NCBI GenBank assembly: GCA_037892935.1 | Contig: JAYXKI010000001.1 | Location: 558,001-622,000, forward strand | Length of the DNA: 64,000 bases | Direction of reading: 5' to 3' | From: Phlebopus portentosus | Taxonomy: Eukaryota; Basidiomycota; Agaricomycetes; Boletales; Boletinellaceae | Shown here: one piece after another, positions 1-9,892 of the stretch | Numbering within the stretch: the stretch's first letter is position 1 | Layout of the letters: each line of letters begins with the position of its first letter | Notes under the pieces: generated by a model | What the model saw: the letters and a program-made list of their open reading frames with translations, nothing else | What the model was told of the DNA's origin: nothing | Databases searched by the model: none | Position numbers and translations under genes: made by a program

Positions 1-1141
1 ATTACGTCCGATTCGTCCTTAGTAACGCCCAGGATGCGCTTCGTGAAGGTCCGGTTAACGAAGACAGATTTCCAGCCAGTGACAGGATTGGTCCTGAATG
101 AATGATCCTTTAGTAGGGATATTTTGATTCATGAGAATTCGGACCCACCTAATGACCGGATGAACAGCTTCCAGATGACGGCCCACATTGCCGGGAGAAC
201 CACGTTCACCTACGCAAGTGAGAAAATTGCTTCGATTTATCTGAAAATTTTTTTAGCCTCACCATCGCGAAGTTTCATATGCTCTCCGTCAGCTATTTGG
301 TGGAAGAAGCGAGCCTCGTGGACGGCTTCGAGAGTCTCCAGATATTTCGCAAAGGAAGGAGAGAGGCGATCATACACTTCATATCCACTGGGTCTAGTAA
401 GCCACACATATGTCGGAGATATCGATGGCTTATACGCACGATGCCCACAACGTGTCTCCACCAGTCACTTGTCCACTGATAGTTGGGAGAGTGTGAACCT
501 TCAAGATAGCGTAGTCGGAAGGTACGGCTTCGAACGTAATGTCAGCATGCCAGTCTTTGCTGCGAGGGCTTATTCAGTCCCAAAGTCACGGAGAGTTTAT
601 TGCGGTCCAACGTACGTGGCAAACTTGGTCCTATCGACAGCCAATTTGGCGACCGTGGCTTTTCTCTCCGAAGAGATTACACTGATCTCATCACCAAGCT
701 CAGACGTTTCCGATGTCGTGGGATGGACGTGAAGTCCGGACGATTGAGGTTTCCCAGTCAGCTCGCCAAGTTTCGTCCCAAGCAACTTCTGTTCGTCAAT
801 AGTGATGTCCTGATCGCGGAAGAAGACAACACCACGTTGGGATACTATTTCGGTACGTTGTAAGCATGAGACAATGCTGCATCAAAAGTCGGATACAAAC
901 TGAATATGGCCAGATCCTTGATCAGCTGGTCAGCGTTGGGTGCTTTGAGCCAGTCCGTCAACTGGATGCCTCTTTCAAACTCCGTGCCGATGAGCGGGGT
1001 CAGGTCTGTCCTCTTGAAGCCATCAAGAGAGTTAACAAGCTTCAGAGGGAACGGTGTGCCAGTAAGCTTCAGCGATGCAATCTTCTTTTCAACCTGTTCG
1101 GTCTCTGGCAGTATGAGCTGAGTCTTTGTCAGGAGAGCCAT
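1..1141 (-). CDS. TauD/TfdA-family Fe(II)/2-oxoglutarate dioxygenase, 3' partial
   Basis: Likely an Fe(II)- and 2-oxoglutarate-dependent dioxygenase of the fungal taurine/sulfonate dioxygenase group (JLP1-like). It starts at the ATG at 1141 and runs off the left edge. Five introns can be spliced by eye without breaking the frame: after DLAIF (acceptor near 843), after TKFAT, after GGDTLWAS, after KLRD and after AVHPVI. Spliced, the protein shows an N-terminal GTEF block, then QRGVVFFRDQDI, LGELTGKP, HVHP and GDEISVISSE. Next comes DWHADITFE, holding the first two iron ligands (HxD), then GGDTLWAS, HEARFFHQIADGE and NPVTGWKSVFVNRTFTKRI. The distal iron-binding His and the 2-oxoglutarate-binding Arg would lie beyond the window. 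Unspliced, the locus shows stop codons in every intron and can be mistaken for a relic. Family is clear. The substrate (taurine, other sulfonates or another small acid) is not settled by sequence. Confidence 0.85.
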
Positions 1142-2054
1142 GTCTGGAGCGGCAGAAGAAGGCTGGATCCTTCACAGATAACCACAGCCGTTCTTTAAGT
1201 ATTCTGAAGCCTGATGAGCAGAACACCGACAGATATTGCGCCATACTTACATACACTAGTCAGGTGTTGCCACCGCAAGTGATATTCTGTCCTATCCGAA
1301 GACAGTAGATGTGTTATCATTCGGACCATACCGCCAAGGTCCAATAGATAGCGAATGGCATCGCGTGCTTTTGCGTCAATCAACCCCGGTTCTTACCCAA
1401 GCATTGCAGAGGTAGTCGAAAGCACCACCAGAGAGGTTTTGGTAAGAAGACAAGAAGCAGACCGGCTAATGTATAGATCGGTGCATTCCATATTCGGTAA
1501 GTAAACGGATCTATTCTGATGTGAATTGAATATGAACACTAAACTCCGACTACAATTTTGTCCTTAGTACGTCAAAAAGTAAAATATCGTAATAAGTAGT
1601 ATCTGCTGATCTATTTCACCAGCATATAACCTACTGGGCTTTCAGGTAGTCCCTATGACCAGGCATGCCATATTTCGCCAAAGCATTATTATTTACTATT
1701 TACTAGAATCTCGTTCGAAAGCCTCAATGAAACAGCACTGGATATCGATATCGACGGTCGCCAAGTCACAAAATTCCTTTACCTGGTAGTCGACACAAGG
1801 ATTTTAATACCATCGTTCAAAGTTAGACTGACGGTCTCAAGCACGAGCCGGCTTGTTCCTCATGGAGACTGCCGAGTGTACTCGGGGACCTTCCTTCAAG
1901 TGTAGATTCGGGCGGACAGGTGAATGCTGTACAGCACCCTGATGAAATTAAGGCCACAACAGAGTCGCAAGGTCCGAGCGACAATGGAGTATTATTACGC
2001 CGTCAATTCTGCCGGAGATACTACTACATTCTAGAATTACAAAGGTCCGTGCAA
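1142..2054. other. intergenic, no gene seen
   Basis: This is the 5' flank of the dioxygenase gene and the 3' flank of the Ies1-like gene. Short open frames here have no recognisable motifs and no consistent splice signals. I see no RNA gene, terminal repeat or transposon fragment. Confidence 0.5.
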
Positions 2055-4018
2055 TTAATCCGTTTGTCCGTTTGATACATGAGTTCGTCTAGAGTGTCTT
2101 GCGAAAGAATGCGAGGGCATGCTCCGTTCATGGGATAACTCCGTGCGAAGACGTTTCCGACTCCTCGGAGGGGGTGTTGGTGATTTTCTTCTTAAACGTT
2201 TTAGGACTCGCAAGCGCCTATCTGCGTGGTTCGCGGATGCACAGGTAAATCATCTGAAGAATGGTATAATGGTGAGAGTCCAGTACACACCATAGTCTAA
2301 CTTTACATGCTCGTCATATTCCTCGTCCGAATCCGCTAAAGGGTCCGAAGTCGAAACGATGTGAAAGGCATCTGAAATAAAAAAATTCTTAGTGCCTGTT
2401 TCAAGAAGGTATTGTCCCCATCCACCCACGCTCGACCATTGTCCTTTGGCGTGGTTGAGGATGCTTTGGGACGCTCTCCGACATACTTTGAGGATACGTT
2501 GGATGTCCTACGAAAGGCTACGTTAAGCTGACCATGTATTGCAGTAGGTAAGGAAATTTGGCTAACTGGTCGCGCTGGGAGTCGGATCATGGTCAGGGGG
2601 ATCTGCGGAGCATAGTGCCTGAAGCTGCTCTCCGTGTCCTCGCTATGGTAAATTTGTCGCGGAGCTCGTGGACGTCTATTAGGAGGGGCAAGCTCTAAAA
2701 CTGTGGCAGTTATGAAATGTCAGTTGTCAATGAAAGAACAGCGCTGAAATGGGATAATAAATCAAGGCTCACCCTGCGAAGTTGCAAACTCGCTCCTGGA
2801 CCTCTTCTCGTCTTCGGTCGACTTGACCAGCCTCTGCAAGAAAGTTGTCCTAAGCGCACACATTCTCTCTCCCCATTCGATTTCCTCCCGAGGATCAATG
2901 TTCTCACGGAGCTCCTGCATCTCATCGAATGATAGTCGTGGCAACAGAGGCACCTTCCCGGGATTTCCCCTGGAATAGTCGTCCGAAAAGGGATTGGTTG
3001 TGGGGCCACCAACCGGTGAGGAAGTTGAGTCTTCGAAGTAATGATAGACGAGCCACAGGAAAGCTCGCGCTCTCCTGACAGAGGGAATGTTGATGGGCAT
3101 GAACAAGTCTAAAAAATCCAGCTGCTGATCGAAATGCGTCCGGGCTAGGAGCTGGAGGGAGGTACGCCAAGCACAGTCAGAGAAACATACCAGACCACAG
3201 GGCAGGAGTGGTTCACCGTCGTCTGATTAGACATTACGAAAATTAAATTGACAATGCTGGTAGGTGGCCTCACCCCTGTCCTCTAGTAATATGCATTGGT
3301 GTCAGGTATGGGAATTAATCAGTAAAGTCTCACAAGCTTTTCAAGCACGGCAGCCAGGGATGTAGGTGGGACATCTCGCTCTGAGGGCAGTAACGCGGCC
3401 TTCAAGCAATTTTTTATCCGAGGAGCGTCCTGGAGGTTACCATCGGTCTTTTGAAGTGAAGGCACTGGGTGATATGTCCGCAACGCAGTCCGCATCTCAG
3501 GAAAAACTGTTTAGACTCCGTGAGATCAGTTGCGAATTATGAATAATCGAAAAGCCACGTACAAGCCATCGTCGTGTTGATTCGACCGACATTTGCGAGC
3601 AGGGAAATCTTAGCCAACTCAATAGCGAAGGCGGGTCTCTCCTTCATCTTATCCTTGAGCACCTTGGAACATTTACTCGATTGACAGAGGGCGCTAATAT
3701 AAAGCTCGCGGAAACATATTTTCTCTGAGGGATTCCCGGGCCTCTGATCGGTGAAAGCCTTGGTTTCGTCCGAGAAAATGTAATGTAACAGGTCGTATTG
3801 AATGTCTTGGCGGGTGAGCATTTCCGCATCATTTTTCTTAATAGGCAGGATTTTTTTAAGACTAAAATGCGTTTGGCTGTAAATATAGGACGAATATTGA
3901 TTAGATATTGAGCGCTGCTTCTGAAGAGTGGGGGAATTCGAGGGGCTTACCTTGATTCTTGCTCTCTCGCATGCACTCTTTGTAAGGGGGACAAGTCAGA
4001 GGACATACTAGAGGTCAT
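2055..4018 (-). CDS. IES1: INO80 chromatin-remodelling complex subunit 1 (Ies1-like)
   Basis: Homologue of the fungal Ino eighty subunit 1, a nuclear accessory subunit of the INO80 remodeller. Key blocks, in order: DIQYDLLHYIFSDE, FRELYISALCQSSKCSKV, AKISLLANVGRINTTMAFF (completed across an intron near 3558-3509), RTYHPVPSLQKTDGNLQDA, PPTSIVNLIFVMSN, FDQQLDFLDLFMPINIPS, RARAFLWLVYHYFED, NPFSDDYSRGNPGKVPLL, EEIEWGERMCALRTTFLQ. A basic C-terminus RRLRVLKRLRRKSPTPPP ends at a stop at 2055-2057. Introns also fall near 3345, 3180, 2770, 2430-2370 and 2315-2235. The 5' end is unsure: an ATG at 4018 opens MTSSMSSDLSPYKE, but joining it through the obvious donor (GTAAGC near 3955) to the next exon leaves the phase off by one. 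The donor before the FDQQLDF block (GTCTGG) is weak. The body is well conserved, so I call it functional with an unresolved first exon. Confidence 0.8.
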
Positions 4019-5452
4019 GACGGTAGAGAGAGAGCGAGAGACCAGTAAGGCCTGTTCACCACGAGGCAAGAAGCCTGTAGTAAGATACACGAGGCTCCAG
4101 TGCTACACTGGGTTCCATCAAGTCCGTATAACGGAATCTTTTTGGGGGGCGCCTAAAGTACACAAAGTACAACAATTCAAATATAGTAATCGACTCAAGA
4201 GAAACGCGGGGAACATTGCTTGTAGCGACGAAATACGCCGTTTGAGAATTTTTATGAAGCCACGGCTTCAGTGAGAAGAGCAAGAGGGCCTTGCCATTCC
4301 TAAAACGGCAAGTCCTGTATCATATAAAATGTCTCACGGCGCTAAAATGATCTGCACGCGCTTTCCCTCGCTCCTTTGTTCTTTACGTCGACCAGGTGCA
4401 TTCTCTTGCTTCTAATAGCCCATTCTCCATTCTTCTAGAGCCATAAGCAGACTAAATACTGCGATTTACTATCTCTTGCCTCGCGGGCGAAGCCCGTCGG
4501 ATGCACTTTATTAAAGGTAGGAATCTCTCGGTAAGCCTCGGCATACCGGAATGAACCTTTTTGCACGTTGCTTCCGTGTGTTGAAAGGCAAACGTAACTT
4601 TGGCGTGGCAATACACATTTTTTGACTGGTATCAGGGACAATTGTATGCGCATCAGCCGAAGCCATTCAGACTACATGTGGCCGGGGTGTGTTATGGTCA
4701 TGGGAGCTTTCCCTAATCAGCATATAACTTCAATACCGACCGCCTTACTTCCACGAGTCAAGTTCCTCATCTTGCTCGTTCGTCATTTCCTGTTTATAAC
4801 CGCTGATTAGGCTTTGTTTTTGTGCTATTGTGCCGTCTCCGCACTAAGATATTTTCTTATGAACAATAGGACACCTCTGGTTGGTAGGCGCTATCCCGAC
4901 ATCTACGCTAATTAACCACAATGGTGCAGGGAATCTCGAATGGATCCATCCTATCTCACTCGGGCTGTGTAGGCACTGCTTCCGTCCGCTAAGGACGGGG
5001 TGAATCTGTTCATGTGCTAAGCTTTCCTTGCGCCTTTCCTCGCTTCCCGAACATTTCTCTGGCCGATGGTCTGACGGCCGAGGTCCAGCGGGTTTCCCGC
5101 TCTCGAAGGAGGCAATCAGGTCCGCGAGCTGCAAAAGGCAGACCAGGACCCACAAGCCTCCCCACAGAAGAGTTTATTGACTTGCTAATAGTTCTGGTCT
5201 TCGAAGCTCTTGAGTCATTGTGCGCAACGATTTCCTATCTTGCATGTAAATTGACTGCGCATGTCTTTCTGCTTTGTCTAAACAGGCTGGAATTGTTACC
5301 CTAGCGCCATATCTGAGAAGCATAATGTCTACTTTAGCGCGGGATATATGATTCCCAATTTATCCATTGCATCACTTTTCACCGAGTCTTCGGCGATATA
5401 TGCATATATAGACGCTCATACTCTTATCCTACGTGATCCTCTCAGCTGCCTA
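4019..5452. other. intergenic, no gene seen
   Basis: Upstream flank of the Ies1-like gene and left flank of the duplicated segment. Open frames of 60-105 codons on both strands have no recognisable domain and no matching exon structure. Nothing else can be supported. Confidence 0.45.
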
Positions 5453-7661
5453 TAGACGCGTCCAAAACCATCGCTTCTCATTGTACACGAAAGTGGAAAA
5501 CGCCTCTCCAATCCGTTGTACTAACTACCGGTATGAGGTGCAGTACTTGTTGTTCAAGCCGCATTTGTATGATGCTATGAAGATTATTACCATATGGACA
5601 CTCTTTATCGCACGTACGATGCATGTTTCATTGGCCATGGTTCACGCACGGCCTTTAGATGGACAGATTCTGCGAGCGTTTCCACATCCCCGCGATCTTC
5701 GCCTTTGATAAATGATTCGTTGTTCAAAGTGCATAGGCAGACTTCCATACCTGTGCCCGAGACGCGCTTACGGAATTCTCTGGTTAGCTTTTACGCTTCT
5801 CAATCAACCATTGGAACAGATATTCGTGATGGCCTCTCAACTCGGTCCGCTTTTTCGTACCATCTGACTCATTCGTTGGTCCTTTTTTGAGGATGTTTTC
5901 GATAGGCACGTAAGAGAAGAAGATCAGGCACTGCCGTCAAGCGCTTGTTTATTCACTCAATTTCTAGTGAACTCTCACCATTTAATCTCACCGATCATTA
6001 ATACGCTAGAAACCTCAGAAAATAAGTAGCATCCACCAGAAGAACAAACCGAGCCTCACAAGTTTGAAACAGACAGTGATAGCATTGTTCTCCCGTGCAT
6101 TCATACCGCCGAAGCATTCGAGCAAGTATAGCATGGATAGGTCAAGTAAAGATACAATTAACGTAGCATGGAATTGATGCATACATGGCCTGGAAGTTGC
6201 TGATCTCAGCATAGCTTGTTCGGTGCTCAATTGTAAGACTAGCTTACATCTTTCTACCACCACCTGCGACAACATCAAGATCTGTACCATACGGATACTT
6301 GTATAAAGTAGTAACACGTGTCTATGAAGTAAATGAGTAAATTTAAATCCTTACAAGATGTTGATGAAGTCAAGCTCTAAAGCAACGGACTCTCTAACCG
6401 GATCGCGGGGGACTAGGCTAGCTTCAGCCGCACGTGTATGCGCCAGAATCTTGTGGGTGCTAAAAACGAAGTCAGTTCTCGTCGTGGTTAACTACTTTTT
6501 GGAAAATGGGTTGCTTACTCAAAGAGCACGAAACCGCTAAATACTGCCGGACCACCGTATAGTGAGATCGCCTCGGCTATTGCCAAACCACGCACATCAA
6601 GCGGGAGAGCCAGAGGAGCAAGCGAGGACAGTGCAACAACCGTAAGACCAGCAAGAAGCGGTCCACCCATGTAAAGGTTCGTATCATTGCTGGAAACAGA
6701 AAACGATAGGAAGAGAACAAAATAATTGACTGGGTTAAGTCTCACTTGGCTGTCGCATAAGCCAGAGAGCCGATTACGCCAGCAGTGTACAAAGCAGCCC
6801 GTGAAAGAATAGCAGGGTTAAAGAAGAACAGAGGACTAAGTGTCGCAGCTTGGCAAACGTTGAATCCCTGCAAGAAACTCTCAGAATTCAATCTTTTCCC
6901 ATGACACCCTTTTACTTACGACCCAGAATGTGTGCTTTAAAAGAGTATTTTCTGGTGGTGTGTAGAACACGCCTAAAATAGTTTCGATACCACCACTATG
7001 GTGGAACGTCAATCACAACGGTCGTCAGATAATCGATTGGAACGCTTGACGTACACTAAGCTCAATCCCAATACGGCCCCTTCAAAACGATAAAGTGTCA
7101 TTCTTCACACCACGAATAGGAGAAAAGAGCTTAACCCGGATAGCAAAACCGTTCTTGAACACCAGGCGTGTAGTTGCAGCAACAATTGCAAGTCCACCAC
7201 CCATATACCGGAAGCTTTCATTCAGGTACGATCTTTCAGCTGTAGACAAAGCATCCCGAGTCTCCCTATTTAGAATAGCAGTTGTTCCAACAGCAGCCCC
7301 AAGGACAATAGCCTAGAGAACAACAGTCATTAGACACACAAAATTTGTCTATATTGATACATGTATATAGCCGCCAGGTACAGCTGCGACACCCAAACGC
7401 TTCCAAGACTCGCTTTTCGATGAGGGAATAACGACGTCTGCGTCAGTCGTAACTGTACGTCTTAATGCCATGAAAACAGGTGATCCAGCAACAACCGCAG
7501 CCTTAATCTTCGGCACGGCCTTAATAGAACTTGCAAGTAAACCTGTACGGAAGAATGCAGTTTCGTTCGCCGCTGTTCTCGTGTGCAAGGCGTTCATCCG
7601 AAATGTCATTGTCGTGACAAGAGGTCTCGGGCGAAAAGCAGCAGAAAGCAATCGTGTCTGC
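5453..7661. repeat. segmental duplication, copy A
   Basis: Direct duplicate of 9893-12167. Homology begins sharply at tagacgcgtccaaaacc (5453 and 9893) and ends at gtgtctgc (7661 and 12167), the start-codon edge of the GHITM-like gene. About 0.9 kb of the repeat lies beyond the 3' end of that gene and is strongly alike in both copies, although I can find no gene in it. Copy B has about 60 bp near 10625-10690 that copy A lacks. Copy A has a 21-bp and a 6-bp deletion inside the gene body. The copies are separated by 2.2 kb of unrelated sequence. Confidence 0.9.
6351..7661 (-). pseudogene. GHITM/Bax-inhibitor-1-like, duplicated and broken copy
   Basis: Same exon order as the intact copy at 10837-12172, but damaged. 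(1) The duplication stops at the start codon: the intact copy begins ATG TTG CAG ACA, whereas here the aligned codons read ATT AAG CAG ACA. No in-frame ATG lies upstream before a TGA; the first Met is about 14 codons in (MTFRMNA). (2) A 21-bp deletion near 7120 removes the codons for MAANP together with the GTGAGT splice donor, so translation reads RVKLFSPIRG and meets TGA at about 7080. (3) The first intron donor has changed from GTACGT to GTACCT. (4) A glycine in SGGIGT is now Glu, and a 6-bp deletion removes two residues from AYVGAT. Later exons remain readable, which points to recent decay. A cryptic donor would leave an intron of only about 31 nt, too short to be likely. Confidence 0.85.
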
Positions 7662-7970
7662 TTAATTCCTAGACCCAGCCATCATGTAATATGGACTAAG
7701 ACGGACGCACAATCAGAAGATGGGAGTCGACGAAAGCTGCAAGCACCAGTTTGGCGCCGGCTCACACTACAGAGTCTGTCTAGTGGAAGTATCGAGTCTA
7801 AACACTTGGTACTTATTTTACGCTTCGCTTTTTATTTTGTTTTTGAGAGAAGTGGCGCTGTTTAACACGTGATTGATGCATAGCCACGGGGTTTGGCCGC
7901 CTCCTCGCGCTTACACTACATCCAAACCTGCACACCAAAAGACTTTGGTTGGCTTGATAAAGCTCTCTCA

Positions 7971-8650
7971 ATGGCACTCTGTCTGGACTCTGTTGTTGCC
8001 GACTTGAGCAAGATACTCCATCGTGAAGGTATTCCTATCATCGTCTGGGGGGAAATCGCTATGCGGCGGTACGGAATCCCAACTGTGATCCTGGTCAGTG
8101 TGTCCCAGATTCCACCATATCATCCCACTCACTGAAAGGGCCTTTCCATACCTCACAGCGCGTCGACGTTGCGATTCCAGATGACATGCTCACTCACGCA
8201 GCCTCGGCATTGGAGTCTGAGGGTTGGACAGTTCCTACGGGACCCCTCCCTCGCGCGATTGCCGGGTTTTGGGGGTCTGGCTGGAAGAAGGTTGCAAAAA
8301 CATGCCTTCGTTTTTCTTTTCCGCCCAACGTCTTGCCTCCTGAAGATGACATAGAACTCCTCATTTTTCCGACTTCTTTCGTTGGCCTTGGCCCTTGCCC
8401 ATCTTTAGACTTTGAGGAATATACAAGGATGGATTCTCTCGGGCCCAACGTGTACCTACCCTCCAGCCATCTCATGGCGAAATCAATTGCGCGTACTTAT
8501 GACCGCCATGGTGAAAAGAGCACCGGTTTCGCCTTGTTACTACGCTCTTGGGCATCGTATTTCTACCTCTATTGCGATTTCCATGCGGAGTCATTGGATG
8601 ATGCCGAACAAGAAGTTCGAAACTTCTGGCGCTCTATATCAACAACTTAA
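7971..8650 (+). CDS. small nucleotidyltransferase-fold-like protein (unknown function)
   Basis: Two exons (7971-8093 and 8159-8650) joined in phase 0 across a 65-nt intron encode about 204 residues. The first exon gives a short helix, then IPIIVWGEIAMRRYGIPT; the second opens RVDVAIPDDMLTHAASALES. This spacing resembles the start of minimal nucleotidyltransferases (GG..A..G..R.T.DVDI), but the glycine pair is WGE and only one acidic residue of the D-x-D pair is seen. Loss of activity is therefore plausible. The rest (LLIFPTSFVGLGPCP, YLPSSHLMAKSIARTYDR) is helical and ends SIST. I recognise the type as a fungal lineage-specific family but cannot name a substrate. It is followed on the same strand by a second member with better catalytic residues. 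Both lie between the two copies of a segmental duplication. Confidence 0.65.
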
Positions 8651-9103
8651 TGGCAGAATTGAAAGGATAGGTTGAGCCCTGCGCCGGACCTCGGCGAAAG
8701 GTAAGTATTGTGGCTAAACCAGTAGTGCAACGGCTATTGATCTGCATCAATGGTGATTGACCTTGTTCTCCCGCAAAATTGTACTTCGTAATTCTGTATC
8801 GAGAAGACATCGTAATACAAGACACTCACTCACTGAGTTTCTGTGACGTAAACATGATTGCCCCTTGTACTTCCCGAGAATATTGCACAAAATGTGTAGC
8901 AATGGCATCACTATACAGGATAACTGCCGCTTTCATGCTATTGTTCAACCGCATGTGAATGTCTCTTGTGCCAACAGCGTTGTGATGAATACAATTGCTT
9001 ACTTTAGATTCTTTGGTTCAGGAGAACAGAACCGTTTTTGTATTCTCTCGCAAGCCTGCCCGATTGTACAACAACTATAGGCACACACCACTGCGGCTCT
9101 GAA

Positions 9104-9113
9104 CATATAAAGG
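9104..9113 (+). promoter_or_regulatory. possible TATA element
   Basis: catataaagg lies about 100 bp before the ATG at 9211. Position and sequence fit a core promoter for the downstream gene, but there is no transcript evidence. Confidence 0.35.
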
Positions 9114-9210
9114 GCGGTTATCTTCAGAACCTGAATCGCCTCAACTACATACTCTTGTCGATCAACTCATCGCTACCTCACGCTCAGCAAGCTGTCTTTG
9201 AACGCTCGAC

Positions 9211-9869
9211 ATGGCCGAAACACAGAGTAAGAGATCCTTTCTCTTACTGCGTGCTATTCTGATAAATCAATTTTGCGTATCTTGCCAATAGCCTTAACAA
9301 CGAAAGCTCTCAGATCGCTGCATGCCATCTGCACGGCTGCCCGTGTCGACTATGTTGTCCTCGGAGGAGCCGCCTGTATCGCTCTGGGAAGTTACCGTGC
9401 TACCGAGGACGTTGATATTGTCGTCAACACCGAGGGCCAGGATATACAGTCTAAGATACAGGCCCTTCAAGCGTCAGCGGGACAACGCTTTACAATAAGT
9501 ACCGACAGATATGGGGCACCGCTCTATAAGCTAGATGGGGTTGAAGTGGAGATTTTCGATCCTTCTCAGTGGCCCCTTCGTCCTCAGTATGGAGAATTTC
9601 TGAAAGAGCACGGCCGCGTGTTCGCTGGAGGATGTTACGTTGTTTCTCCGCCACTATTATTGCGCGAGAAGTTGGCCACGGTTGCAGAACGCCGGAGCGC
9701 CAAAACTGAGTCAGACAAGATAGACATCGAATTTTTGTTGCTCTATTGCAAAGAACACGGACATACCCTCGACTTGCGCGGTAGCGACCCGATTTGTATC
9801 GATGCTCGAAAGGGACTGTTGCATGTTGCCGACCAGATGGGCATGTATCCAGGAGTTGTGATCCAGTAG
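9211..9869 (+). CDS. MNT/AbiEii-like minimal nucleotidyltransferase domain protein
   Basis: Two exons: 9211-9226 (MAETQ plus one base) and 9292-9869, joined over a 65-nt intron, giving about 198 residues. The protein opens with a short helix and then YVVLGGAACIALGSYRATED followed by VDIVV. This is the classic GG motif and the D-x-D pair of the DNA polymerase beta nucleotidyltransferase fold in its minimal form. A further acidic strand, VEVEIFD, fits the third metal ligand. A helical tail with LLLREKLATVAERRSAKTES and DKIDIEFLLLYC is typical of AbiEii-like and MNT-like proteins. The usual activity in this fold is transfer of a nucleotide to a protein, RNA or small molecule; the target here is unknown. 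The upstream neighbour (7971-8650) looks like a related, degenerate member. Confidence 0.75.
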
Positions 9870-9892
9870 TTGCAGTGTATTGTTTGTACCCG

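Noticed and set aside
1..1141. Dioxygenase locus as a pseudogene
   Set aside because: Frame breaks coincide with GT-AG introns; after splicing the protein is continuous and keeps the HxD motif.
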